Origin: DATBQN01 sp963799925
GTDB lineage: Bacteria > Acidobacteriota > Thermoanaerobaculia > Multivoradales > UBA5704
NCBI GenBank assembly: GCA_963799925.1
Contig: CAWCYZ010000004.1
Span: 124,001-188,000 of the forward strand
Direction of reading: 5' to 3'
DNA length: 64,000 nt
The translations under genes were made by a program, and so were the position numbers. Positions 37,938-44,728 of the stretch are shown here, in pieces (positions within the stretch are counted from its first letter, which is position 1; each line of letters starts with the position of its first letter). The notes under the pieces are model-generated. The model searched no databases, was not told where the DNA came from, and saw only the letters and a program-made list of their open reading frames with translations.

Positions 37938-38680
37938 TCCGCGAGCCGCTCGCCGCGCGCGGGGCCGGCGCCCGTTCCGGGTTCCGCTTCCGCGGCGAGG
38001 AGATCAGCCGCTTCGAGGGCTTCAGCGACGCCGTCCTCGGCTTCGCCGTCACCCTCCTCGTGGTGTCGCTCGAGGTGCCGCGGACGTTTCCCGAGCTGCT
38101 CGCCAACATGCGCGGCTTCGGCGCCTTCGGGATCTGCTTCGCCATCCTGGTCTGGGTCTGGTATCAGCAGTACCTCTACTTCCGCCGCTATGGGCTGGAG
38201 GACGCGACGTCGATCTTCCTCAACTCGGTCCTCCTCTTCGTGGTCCTCTTCTACATCTATCCCCTGAAGTTCCTCTTCCGCCTGCTGATCGACCAGCTGA
38301 CCGGGCGAAGCCTGAGGGTGCTCTCGCCGTCGGGCCGGCCGGAGCTGGTGATCGAAGCGGCGCAGGCGCCGCTCCTGATGCAGATCTACGGGCTGGGCTT
38401 CGTCGCCATCTTCGTCGTCTTCGCCCTGCTCTATCTCCACGCCTACCGCCAGCGCGGCGCGCTCGCGCTCACCCCGCTCGAGGTCTTCGACACGCGCGAG
38501 AGCATCCAGGCGGCGCTCCTCAACATCGCGGTCGGGCTGATCTCGCTCTCGATCTCGCTCTGCGGGCTCGGCGGCCGCCTGTCCGGCCCCCTCTCGGGCT
38601 GGACCTACGGCCTGATCGGCCCGTTCGCCGCGACCCATAGCGCGATCATGGGCCGGCGGCGCCGGGCGCTCGAAGGCTGA
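37934..38680 (+). CDS. TMEM175/DUF1211 family membrane channel protein
   Basis: 248 aa with about six membrane helices. Residues 27-41 hold the family signature RFEGFSDAVLGFAVTLL, whose start is the selectivity-filter helix of TMEM175 potassium channels. Further helices: AFGICFAILVWVWYQQYLYF, LNSVLLFVVLFYIYPLKFLF, IYGLGFVAIFVVFALLYL, LLNIAVGLISLSISLCGLG. The GTG start lies in GTGA, overlapping the stop of the lactamase gene, so the pair is translationally coupled. Potassium leak function is inferred from the family. Confidence 0.85.
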   Translation: MIREPLAARGAGARSGFRFRGEEISRFEGFSDAVLGFAVTLLVVSLEVPRTFPELLANMRGFGAFGICFAILVWVWYQQYLYFRRYGLEDATSIFLNSVLLFVVLFYIYPLKFLFRLLIDQLTGRSLRVLSPSGRPELVIEAAQAPLLMQIYGLGFVAIFVVFALLYLHAYRQRGALALTPLEVFDTRESIQAALLNIAVGLISLSISLCGLGGRLSGPLSGWTYGLIGPFAATHSAIMGRRRRALEG

Positions 38681-38716
38681 CGGGCGGTCTTCGGCGGGGT
38701 GACGGGCGGCGGGAGC

Positions 38717-38740
38717 GCTCCCCACCGGGCGGTGGGGAGC
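38717..38740. terminator. bidirectional hairpin between TMEM175-type gene and recA
   Basis: A perfect 10-bp stem, GCTCCCCACC with GGTGGGGAGC, and a 4-nt loop lies between two convergent genes. No U-run follows on either side, but position and strength suit a terminator serving both. Confidence 0.7.
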
Positions 38741-38760
38741 GGGAGAGGAACGGTCGGGTC

Positions 38761-39798
38761 TCAGGCTTCGGCGGTGCCGAGCTCGGTCGAGCGGACGGTC
38801 ACCGGGATGCCCATCTTCTCGCGCAGCTTGGCCTCGAGCTCGTCGGCGAGGTCGAGATTGTCGCGCAGGAACTGCTTCGAGTTCTCGCGCCCCTGGCCGA
38901 CGCGCAGGTCGCCGTAGCTGTACCAGGCGCCGCTCTTGACCACCAGCTTGTGCTCGACGCCCAGGTCGATCAGCTCGCCCATGCGCGAGATCCCCTCGCC
39001 GTAGTCGATGTCGAACTCGGCCTGGCGGAAGGGGGCGGCCACCTTGTTCTTGACCACCTTGACCTTGGCGCGCGAGCCGGTCACCTCCTCGCCCTCCTTG
39101 ATCGAGGCGATGCGGCGGATGTCGATGCGCACCGAGGAGTAGAACTTGAGCGCGCGGCCGCCGGTCGTCGTCTCGGGGTTGCCGAACATCACCCCGATCT
39201 TCTCGCGGATCTGGTTGATGAAGACGAGGCAGGTCTTCGACTTGGCGACGATCGCGGTCAGCTTGCGGAGCGCCTGCGACATCAGGCGCGCCTGCAGGCC
39301 GACGTGCGAATCGCCCATCTCGCCCTCCAGCTCGGCCTTGGGCACCAGGGCGGCGACCGAGTCGATGACCACCACGTCGACGGCGTTCGAGCGCACCAGC
39401 ATCTCGGCGATCTCGAGCGCCTGCTCGCCGTTGTCGGGCTGCGAGACCAGCAGGTTGTCGATGTCGACCCCCAGCCGCCGCGCGTACTCGGCGTCGAGGG
39501 CGTGCTCGGCGTCGATGAAGGCGGCGATGCCGCCGCGCTTCTGGGCCTGGGCGACGACCGAGAGGGCCAGGGTCGTCTTGCCCGACGACTCCGGCCCGAA
39601 GACCTCGACGACGCGCCCGCGCGGGAAGCCGCCGATGCCGATCGCGTAGTCGATCGAGAGGGACCCCGTCGGGATCGCCTCGATCGCCAGGTGCTCCTTC
39701 GCTCCCAGGCGCATGATCGAGCCCTTGCCGAACTGCCGCTCGATCTGGGAGAGCGCGGAGTCGACGGCCTTCAAACGGTCCAGCTTCGGTTCTGCCAT
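38761..39798 (-). CDS. recA: recombinase RecA
   Basis: 345 aa, intact. Walker A GPESSGKTT near residue 70, VVVIDSVAALVPKAELEGEMGD (Walker B and L1 region), SQALRKLTAIVAKSKT, FINQIREKIGVMFGNPETTTGG (L2) and RAKVKVVKNKVAAPF. AAGGAG lies 8 nt before the ATG. Forms filaments on single-stranded DNA, drives strand exchange and stimulates LexA self-cleavage. A full TTGACC-17-TACTAT promoter stands 115 nt upstream. It is the left border of the lower-GC island. Confidence 0.98.
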   Translation of the reverse strand: MAEPKLDRLKAVDSALSQIERQFGKGSIMRLGAKEHLAIEAIPTGSLSIDYAIGIGGFPRGRVVEVFGPESSGKTTLALSVVAQAQKRGGIAAFIDAEHALDAEYARRLGVDIDNLLVSQPDNGEQALEIAEMLVRSNAVDVVVIDSVAALVPKAELEGEMGDSHVGLQARLMSQALRKLTAIVAKSKTCLVFINQIREKIGVMFGNPETTTGGRALKFYSSVRIDIRRIASIKEGEEVTGSRAKVKVVKNKVAAPFRQAEFDIDYGEGISRMGELIDLGVEHKLVVKSGAWYSYGDLRVGQGRENSKQFLRDNLDLADELEAKLREKMGIPVTVRSTELGTAEA

Positions 39799-39912
39799 GG
39801 GGATTACCGCTCCTTGAGGCCCGCGAGGGGCCGCTCTGGCGCGCGTCGAGCCCCGGCCCCGCTCCTCGCGAGCCGTGCCGCCGGGGGGCGTGAATGCGCC
39901 GCTACTCCCGCC

Positions 39913-39941
39913 ATAGTAGAGGACGGAAAAGGTGGGGTCAA
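39913..39941 (-). promoter_or_regulatory. recA promoter
   Basis: On the minus strand TTGACC (39941-39936), 17 nt, TACTAT (39918-39913). A start near 39906 gives a leader of about 108 nt. The remaining DNA to 40172 shows no gene; a palindrome CGAACCGTTCG at 40002-40012 was considered as an SOS box but has wrong spacing. Confidence 0.65.
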
Positions 39942-40172
39942 TCTGGCAGGGAGCCGTGGTGATCCCCTCCCGCGTAGCATCCGGTTGTATAGCACCGGTG
40001 ACGAACCGTTCGCCCGAAAAGGTCGACGGGGGATGAGCGCTCGGCCCCTAACGCTCCCTCCGGGAGCAACACGACACCTTTGACACCTGCCGACAAGTGG
40101 TCCTTTCCAACCGCGCTTACGAGGGCCGCCGGTTTGGTGTCGCGCGCCCTTGAGCCGGAGCCAAAAATTCTC

Positions 40173-40202
40173 TTGACAGGTCTGTCTAGTCTGGTTTATT
40201 TA
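40173..40202 (+). promoter_or_regulatory. promoter for the Cys-rich peptide gene
   Basis: TTGACA (40173-40178), 18 nt, TATTTA (40197-40202); the leader to ATG 40275 is about 65 nt. Confidence 0.6.
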
Positions 40203-40274
40203 TTATCTCGTTCGATGGCTTCCAGGATGAAGGGAAGCCCAATTGCTGCAGATCGCAGCAGAAAGGAGACCATC

Positions 40275-40586
40275 ATGAAGAAAGTGCTTGCCCTTATCGC
40301 TCTCGCGACTTGCCTGATGACCCCCTCTCTGCCCGCCGCAACGAATCAGGTGGCACCTCGGAGTACGCCAAAGATTCACCAGGTCGCGCAATTGCCCTGG
40401 GAAGGCGCAGGCGCCGCGGCTTCCACGAGGAGCACTGGTACCTCATCGCCTCATGACCCGCTGAGCAATGCCGTGGACAGCGCAGAGCCGATCCAGTGCT
40501 CTGATCGTTGCTGTGCGGCCTGCACGCAGTGCGCCAACAACAACAACTATTGCGACCTCTGCTTCAACAACTGCCCAGCGAGTTGA
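40275..40586 (+). CDS. secreted cysteine-rich small protein
   Basis: 103 residues, ATG 6 nt after AAAGGAG. Signal peptide MKKVLALIALATCLMTPSLPA (cleavage about 21-22). A low-complexity Ser/Thr/Ala linker follows, and the last 30 residues carry eight cysteines, as CSDRCCAACTQC and YCDLCFNNC, separated by NNNN. Spacing suggests two or three CxxC-type pairs, so either disulfide-knotted or metal-binding outside the cell. It has its own promoter and hairpin terminator, and lower GC than neighbouring genes. No family recognised; a precursor of a secreted toxin or peptide, or a structural wall protein, are alternatives. Confidence 0.75.
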   Translation: MKKVLALIALATCLMTPSLPAATNQVAPRSTPKIHQVAQLPWEGAGAAASTRSTGTSSPHDPLSNAVDSAEPIQCSDRCCAACTQCANNNNYCDLCFNNCPAS

Positions 40587-40633
40587 TTGCGACTAGACGG
40601 TTCGGATCACCGACCCATCTATACTCTATGTGC

Positions 40634-40658
40634 GAGGGCCCGGCATGACTGGGCCCTC
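40634..40658 (+). terminator. hairpin after the Cys-rich peptide gene
   Basis: GAGGGCCC pairs perfectly with GGGCCCTC around a 9-nt loop, followed by TATCCTATC. It lies 47 nt after the stop codon. Confidence 0.6.
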
Positions 40659-40711
40659 TATCCTATCGAATATCTCCTAGTCAGTCTGCTTGGGGTGGGG
40701 CTTGAGCGCTC

Positions 40712-40729
40712 TCATAGACTTACGCTTAA
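40712..40729 (+). promoter_or_regulatory. separated promoter remnant of the decayed glycosyltransferase
   Basis: CATAGACTTACGC plus TTAA at 40713-40729 matches, base for base in position, the region before the intact glycosyltransferase (CATATAGACTGACGCACC). Joined across the mobile element to the ATG at 43145, it restores the same spacing. Confidence 0.55.
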
Positions 40730-40731
40730 CG

Positions 40732-40755
40732 GGGCAACAATATACTTGACTCACC
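40732..40755 (+). repeat. left terminal inverted repeat
   Basis: 24 bp starting GGGCAACAATATACTTGACT, exact reverse complement of 43118-43141. It contains the TTGACT -35 box of the transposase gene. Confidence 0.9.
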
Positions 40756-40774
40756 CTGGATTCTCCGGTAGAGT
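40746..40774 (+). promoter_or_regulatory. transposase promoter with -35 inside the terminal repeat
   Basis: TTGACT (40746-40751) in the repeat, 17 nt, TAGAGT (40769-40774); ATG 40781 follows after 6 nt, so the message is leaderless. Confidence 0.6.
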
Positions 40775-40780
40775 CTGGTC

Positions 40781-41702
40781 ATGGACACCGAGACCGACCT
40801 CCCCGAGACCCTCCTGGGTACGATCAAGCTCTTCTCCGATCCCGACGTAGCGCTCGCGTTCGTAGCTAAGCTCCGCTGGCCGAACGGCGTTACCTGCCCG
40901 GAGTGCGGCGCCCCCGAGCCTTCCTTCCTGAGCACTCGCCGGCTCTGGAAGTGCCGCGCCTGCAAAAAGCAATTCTCCGTCAAGGTCGGTACGATCTTCG
41001 AGGACTCGCCCATCGGCTTGGATAAGTGGCTCCCGGCGCTATGGCTCGTGGTCAACTGCACGAATGGTATTAGTTCCTATGAGATCGCGCGCGACATGGG
41101 CGTTACCCAGAAAACCGCTTGGTTCATGGTGCACCGTATCCGGCTCGCAATGCAGACCGGCACCTTCGGCAAGATGTCGGGCGAGGTCGAGGTAGATGAA
41201 ACCTACATCGGCGGTAAGGTCCGGTTCATGCACAAGAGCAAGCGCGAGGAGAAGATCAAGGGGACCGGCGGGATGGGCAAGGCCGCAGTCATGGGGTTGC
41301 TAGAGCGTCATGGCGAGGATGGACATAGCCGCGTGAAGACAAAGGTTGTCCTGAACGTCCGCCGGAGCACTCTTTCCCCCGAGGTGCGGAGCATGTAGAG
41401 CAGGGATCGGAGGTTTTACCGATGCTCTCAGATCATATGAGGATCTCGGGCGCGACTTCATCCACCAGGTAATCGACCACGCCGAGAGCTACGCCGAGGG
41501 TAAGGTTTACACCAATGGCTTGGAGAACTTCTGGAGTCTGTTGAAGCGCGCGATCCGCGGCACTTACGTGAACGTCGAGCCGTTCCACCTCTTCCGCTAC
41601 CTGGACGAAGAAACCTTCCGGTTCAACTCGCGTAAGCTCAGCGACGGCAGGCGGTTCCTGGAGACCGCAATGGGTGTGTTCGAGAAGCGTGGTCACCTAT
41701 AA
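40781..41702 (+). CDS. IS1595-family transposase (two 1-base frameshifts)
   Basis: N-terminal zinc ribbon CPECGAPEP...WKCRACKKQ (about 40-70), then KQFSVKVGTIFEDSPIGLDKW, an HTH-like SSYEIARDMGVTQKTAWFMVHRIR, and the DDE catalytic domain: first Asp in VEVDETYIGGK, second Asp in TDALRSYEDLG, Glu in TNGLENFWSLLKR, followed by RGTYV. One base is missing near 41388 and one T in the run 41414-41417; repairing both gives 307 aa, the expected size, with no internal stop. So the gene may well be intact in the cell. Leaderless start as above. Confidence 0.9.
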
Positions 41703-41758
41703 GGAGTTGATCGGAGATCCGGCTACGACGCCAGCGTAGAGGACGGAGGAAGAAAGTA

Positions 41759-41935
41759 ATGAAAGGGGAGCCGGAGCCGCCAGGCGATCCTCCGACGAGC
41801 GAGGAAACATCCTTCGACCGTTTCACCAAGTTCACGCGGCGGATATTGTCAGTGCCTAAAGCTGAGTTGGAGGAGAAAGAGCGAGCATATAAGGAAGAGG
41901 GGAAGCATACCCGCAAGCCGCGCCCTGCTGATTGA
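41759..41935 (+). CDS. small charged protein carried with the transposase
   Basis: 58 residues with a strong GGAGGAAG ribosome site. Sequence pattern: acidic Pro-rich start, then TSFDRFTKFTRRILSVPKAEL and a lysine/glutamate tail. Short F-x-x-F-x-x-L-x-x-VPK-x-E proteins of this kind are, from memory, frequent beside IS1595-type transposases; their role is unknown. Starts 56 nt after the transposase stop. Likely cotranscribed. Confidence 0.7.
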   Translation: MKGEPEPPGDPPTSEETSFDRFTKFTRRILSVPKAELEEKERAYKEEGKHTRKPRPAD

Positions 41936-41980
41936 GTAGGCGAGTTGGGTACATCGGACGTTCGCGGCACTCCCGGTTTG

Positions 41981-41996
41981 CGCAGAAGACTCTGCG
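41981..41996 (+). terminator. possible hairpin after the small charged protein
   Basis: CGCAGA and TCTGCG pair around AGAC, then GAGCGGGGGGATTT. Weak stem; could equally be incidental. Confidence 0.3.
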
Positions 41997-42037
41997 AGCG
42001 GGGGGATTTGCTGGCAACCTAAAAATGTACGTCGTCT

Positions 42038-42196
42038 ATGACAACCCCTCCCCTCTCCTCCCCTCCCTCGCGCGAGACGGCCTACCTCTACGACGATGAA
42101 GAGGCCGCGCTTGAAGAGAGGGCGAAGCGGGAACGGTGCTCCAAATCGGAGGTTATCCGGCGGGCTCTCCGGGAATATCTGAGGCTGACTGGCTAG
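42038..42196 (+). CDS. ribbon-helix-helix protein
   Basis: 52 residues, MTTPPLSSPPSRETAYLY then DDEEAALEERAKRERCSKSEVIRRALREYLRLTG. The C-terminal half is a standard CopG-type ribbon-helix-helix: a short strand (TAYLY) for DNA contact, helix 1 DEEAALEERAKRERC, then S-K-SEVIRRALREYL. The first dozen residues are proline-rich and unusual. Probably a DNA-binding regulator, perhaps the antitoxin or repressor for the element. Its last 44 nt overlap, convergently, the 3' end of the HEPN-like gene. No ribosome site is obvious. Confidence 0.7.
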   Translation: MTTPPLSSPPSRETAYLYDDEEAALEERAKRERCSKSEVIRRALREYLRLTG

Positions 42197-43073
42197 GCCC
42201 CTCGGCCAATTTTGTCGAGAGATGGCGCATGAAAGCCCGAACGGCGCCATAGATTTCGCGCGCTTCCTCCTCATCATAATGTTGATCTACATGAAGAGTA
42301 GTATTCCTCCATGCATCCTTGATCGCGCGCAGGTTGGCGGTGGCTGTGGCGAAGAAAGGTGCGGCAGTTACCCACTCTGGGCTTCGCTCATTGTGCGGCT
42401 TCGCCAATTCTCTATCGCAACGCTTCAGGATCTTGTCCCAGGTAGGATTGGTTCTCGGGTCGAGCGTCGGATCATTCAGTGCCTTGCCCAGTGTACGCAG
42501 ACCGCCCTCGGCTATCCTCATAAGGTGAAACACGCATGCGGTGTTTCGCCCCAAGGCTAGGCACTTGGCTGCTTCTTCAACGTCGCGAATGACACTAGGG
42601 AAGCGAGTAACGGTATCGCTCCAATCTTTGCGCGGAAGCTTGTAAATCCCCGCTTCGCGCGTTGTCAGCGACAAGAACACGGTTTCCGATAACTCATCCC
42701 GCAAGCGGCCAATCAGTTCTCTTAAAAGATTACGTAATTCTCCCCAATCGGGCTTAGGGTCGCGAAGGAAGAGCCTCAATCGCTTAATTGTAACGAGCGA
42801 CGCCCTAAGATCAATCGCCGCACACTCGGGTTCCAAGTCGGAGAGAATTGTCAGAGTGCTGGTTCTGGTTCCTTCGTCTAGGGCTGGGGACATGCCGTCG
42901 TTGAGGTCGACTTGCACCAGAGCCACCGTAGTCATGGCGTCCAGAAAGCCGATCCTCTCAACTAGGGCCTCGGGGTGAAATTCCTGCATAATCTCTAGCA
43001 GGCTAACGAGCTGGAGGCGGTTTCGCCTCCAAGCTGGGAGTCTGTTATCCCCGCTTTCCGCCGCCAACGGCAA
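42153..43073 (-). CDS. HEPN-like passenger protein, unknown function
   Basis: 306 aa, intact. N-terminal 150 residues are helical and unassigned. The C-terminal part has DVEEAAKCLALGRNTACVFHLMRIAEGGLRTLGKAL, then KDAWRNTTLHVDQHYDEEEAREIYGAVRAFMRHL. R-N-T-T-L-H fits the R-x4-H motif of HEPN ribonucleases, and the surrounding order matches common HEPN-like proteins of unknown role, some of which belong to abortive-infection or toxin systems. A TTG at 43073 starts it; the promoter is at 43098-43127 inside the right repeat. It is carried by the mobile element. Nuclease action is inference; a non-catalytic HEPN is possible. Confidence 0.75.
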   Translation of the reverse strand: MPLAAESGDNRLPAWRRNRLQLVSLLEIMQEFHPEALVERIGFLDAMTTVALVQVDLNDGMSPALDEGTRTSTLTILSDLEPECAAIDLRASLVTIKRLRLFLRDPKPDWGELRNLLRELIGRLRDELSETVFLSLTTREAGIYKLPRKDWSDTVTRFPSVIRDVEEAAKCLALGRNTACVFHLMRIAEGGLRTLGKALNDPTLDPRTNPTWDKILKRCDRELAKPHNERSPEWVTAAPFFATATANLRAIKDAWRNTTLHVDQHYDEEEAREIYGAVRAFMRHLSTKLAEGPSQSASDIPGEPAG

Positions 43074-43097
43074 TACGATCTAGGTTCGACGGTCAGG

Positions 43098-43127
43098 AGC
43101 ATAACCCCTCTTCGCTTGGTGAGTCAA
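43098..43127 (-). promoter_or_regulatory. HEPN-like gene promoter with -35 inside the right terminal repeat
   Basis: Minus strand TTGACT (43127-43122), 18 nt, TATGCT (43103-43098). Symmetrical to the transposase promoter at the other end. The leader to TTG 43073 is about 20 nt. Confidence 0.55.
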
Positions 43128-43141
43128 GTATATTGTTGCCC
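43118..43141 (-). repeat. right terminal inverted repeat
   Basis: Exact reverse complement of 40732-40755; carries the inward -35 box of the HEPN-like gene. Confidence 0.9.
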
Positions 43142-43144
43142 TTA

Positions 43145-43500
43145 ATGGCGTGTCTACAGATCGTCATCCCGGCGTACAACGAGTTTGCGCGGTCGAGGAT
43201 CTGCTGCGTCGGGTCGCCGCGGCCGCTCCTCGTCGGGATTGAGGGCGAGATGGACGACGGCTCGATGGACGGTACCCGCGAGCTGCTGCGCGGGATCGCG
43301 GTACGCGGCGAGTGGCCGCTTCGCTTGATCGAGTAGCCGGTCAACCACGGGAAGGCGCTGCCCCGCCGCTTCGCCGCGGCGGCGGGCGATATTGTTCTCA
43401 TCCAGGACGCCGACTTGAGTGCGCCCCCGCCGACTACCGGAGTTCCTGTGCCCGTCTTTGCCGACGAGGCGGAAGTCCGCGGTGGTAGCCGGGCGCGCAA
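43145..43500 (+). pseudogene. decayed duplicate of the family 2 glycosyltransferase
   Basis: ATG 43145 is followed by ACLQIVIPAYNEF, then, through indels, DDGSMDGTRELLRGIAVRGEWPLRLIE and a TAG where the intact copy has CAG. Homology to 44729-45090 continues to about 43500 in broken frames (DADLS for DADLE; ADEAEV for EDEADV). It has no promoter of its own: the mobile element lies immediately upstream of its ATG. Clearly a non-functional paralogue of the gene at 44729. Confidence 0.88.
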
Positions 43501-43585
43501 CGTGCATGCGGATTATCCGCCGAGTCTCAGGCAGCGGCTGCGCCGGCCGCAACGCTTCCGTCCGCGAGGTCGAGGAGACACACTC

Positions 43586-44689
43586 ATGCGTCGACGCCTG
43601 CCCGCTAGTACGCAGAAGGAGATCCCGGCGACCGCCCGCTTCAGTTCGCTCGTCGCGGCGGTGGCCGCCGCGGGCCTCGTCCTCGCCGCCGGCGCGGCCG
43701 AGGCCCAGCCCTTCCGGTTCTATCTCGCCACGGTGCCCGGCACCGCGTCGGGCTTCCAGGTCCCTCATAACCCGGCGCTCAATCCGACCGGGCAGATCAC
43801 CGTCGAGGCCTGGGTCTTCCATGCCACCTCGACCGGCGCCGGCGTCTGCCGGAACATCGCCGGCAAGGGCTATCTAAGCGCCTGGTGGATCGGCATCTGC
43901 GGCGACCAGCTGCGCAGCTACATCAAGGGCAGCAACTCGGACCAGACCTCCGGCACCATCCCGGCCGGCCAATGGACGCACGTCGCGGTCACCTACGACG
44001 GCACGTCGCGCCGCCACTACATCGACGGCGAGCTGGTCCACATCTATCCCGAGACCGGGGCGCTCACCACCGACACCAGGCCGGTCGACATCGGCACCGA
44101 CGAGGACTACCTGATCGCCCAGCCGCAGACCTACGTCGACGAGGTACGGCTGTGGAACGTCGCCCGCACGCAGGCGCAGATCCGCAGCACGATCAACGTG
44201 CGCCTGCTCGCCCCGCAGACCGGGCTCGTCGCGGTGTGGAACTTCGACGAGCCGGGCACCGAGCCCATCCACGGCTACAACGGCGTCTTCTACCACGGCG
44301 CCGACGTCGCCCATCTCCCGGTCTTCGGCGGCCCCTGTGCCACCGACGCGCACCAGCTCTGCCTGCTCGGCCGCTTCTCGGCCGTCGCCAGCTTCCGCAC
44401 CGGCCCGCCGGGCGCGGCGGAGACCGCGGCGTCGGTCGTCAACTGCCCCAATCCCGGCTCGGGCCTCTTCTGGTTCTTCTCGCCCGACAACTGGGAGCTG
44501 ATGGTCAAGGGGATCGACGGCTGCGCGGTCAACAGCCGCTTCTGGCTCTTCTCGGCCGCCACCACCAACGTCTTCTATCGCCTGGAGGTCCTCGACGTCC
44601 CCAACGGCGAGCAGCGGATCTACTTCAACTACCCCGGCCCGCCCGCCCCGGCGGTGACCGACACGGGCGCTTTCGCCAACTGCCCGTAG
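43586..44689 (+). CDS. secreted LamG-domain protein
   Basis: 367 aa. ATG 43586 with GAGGAG 7 nt upstream; signal peptide ending AAEAQ (FSSLVAAVAAAGLVLAAGA). Residues about 45-235 are a Laminin-G/concanavalin-like jelly roll: FQVPHNPALNPTGQITVEAWVF, GQWTHVAVTYDG, YIDGELV, YVDEVRLWNVARTQAQI. The C-terminal 110 residues are a repeated secreted module of this bacterial group: LCLLGRFSAVASF, GLFWFFSPDNWELMVKGIDGC, SRFWLFSAATTNVFYRLEV, DTGAFANCP. Likely extracellular carbohydrate or surface binding. It lies between the decayed and intact glycosyltransferases. Confidence 0.88.
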   Translation: MRRRLPASTQKEIPATARFSSLVAAVAAAGLVLAAGAAEAQPFRFYLATVPGTASGFQVPHNPALNPTGQITVEAWVFHATSTGAGVCRNIAGKGYLSAWWIGICGDQLRSYIKGSNSDQTSGTIPAGQWTHVAVTYDGTSRRHYIDGELVHIYPETGALTTDTRPVDIGTDEDYLIAQPQTYVDEVRLWNVARTQAQIRSTINVRLLAPQTGLVAVWNFDEPGTEPIHGYNGVFYHGADVAHLPVFGGPCATDAHQLCLLGRFSAVASFRTGPPGAAETAASVVNCPNPGSGLFWFFSPDNWELMVKGIDGCAVNSRFWLFSAATTNVFYRLEVLDVPNGEQRIYFNYPGPPAPAVTDTGAFANCP

Positions 44690-44712
44690 GCTCGGGGGAG
44701 GAAAGCTCGTCA

Positions 44713-44718
44713 TATAGA
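44713..44718 (+). promoter_or_regulatory. -10 box for the glycosyltransferase gene
   Basis: TATAGA ends 10 nt before ATG 44729; no ribosome site. Confidence 0.4.
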
Positions 44719-44728
44719 CTGACGCACC

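Larger units (their letters stand above)
40730..43141. mobile_element. IS1595-family element with passenger genes
   Basis: A 2.4-kb unit bounded by perfect 24-bp terminal inverted repeats (40732-40755 and 43118-43141). It carries the transposase, a 58-residue protein, a ribbon-helix-helix protein and a HEPN-like protein. TTAA occurs immediately at both borders (40726-40729 and 43142-43145), consistent with a short target duplication, although the left end has two extra bases (CG); the 8-bp duplication usual for IS1595 was not found. The whole unit is clearly lower in GC than its surroundings, a sign of transfer. The transposase in this copy needs two 1-base corrections. Confidence 0.82.

Noticed and set aside
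40002..40012. CGAACCGTTCG as a LexA/SOS box for recA
   Set aside because: Half-sites are separated by one base, not the four of the GAAC-N4-GTTC type, and it lies upstream of the promoter.
40080..40085. TTGACA as a promoter in the recA-peptide gap
   Set aside because: No -10-like hexamer at 16-18 nt; the better promoter is at 40173.
40724..43149. An 8-bp target duplication around the element
   Set aside because: The 8 nt outside each repeat differ (GCTTAACG and TTAATGGC); only TTAA is shared.
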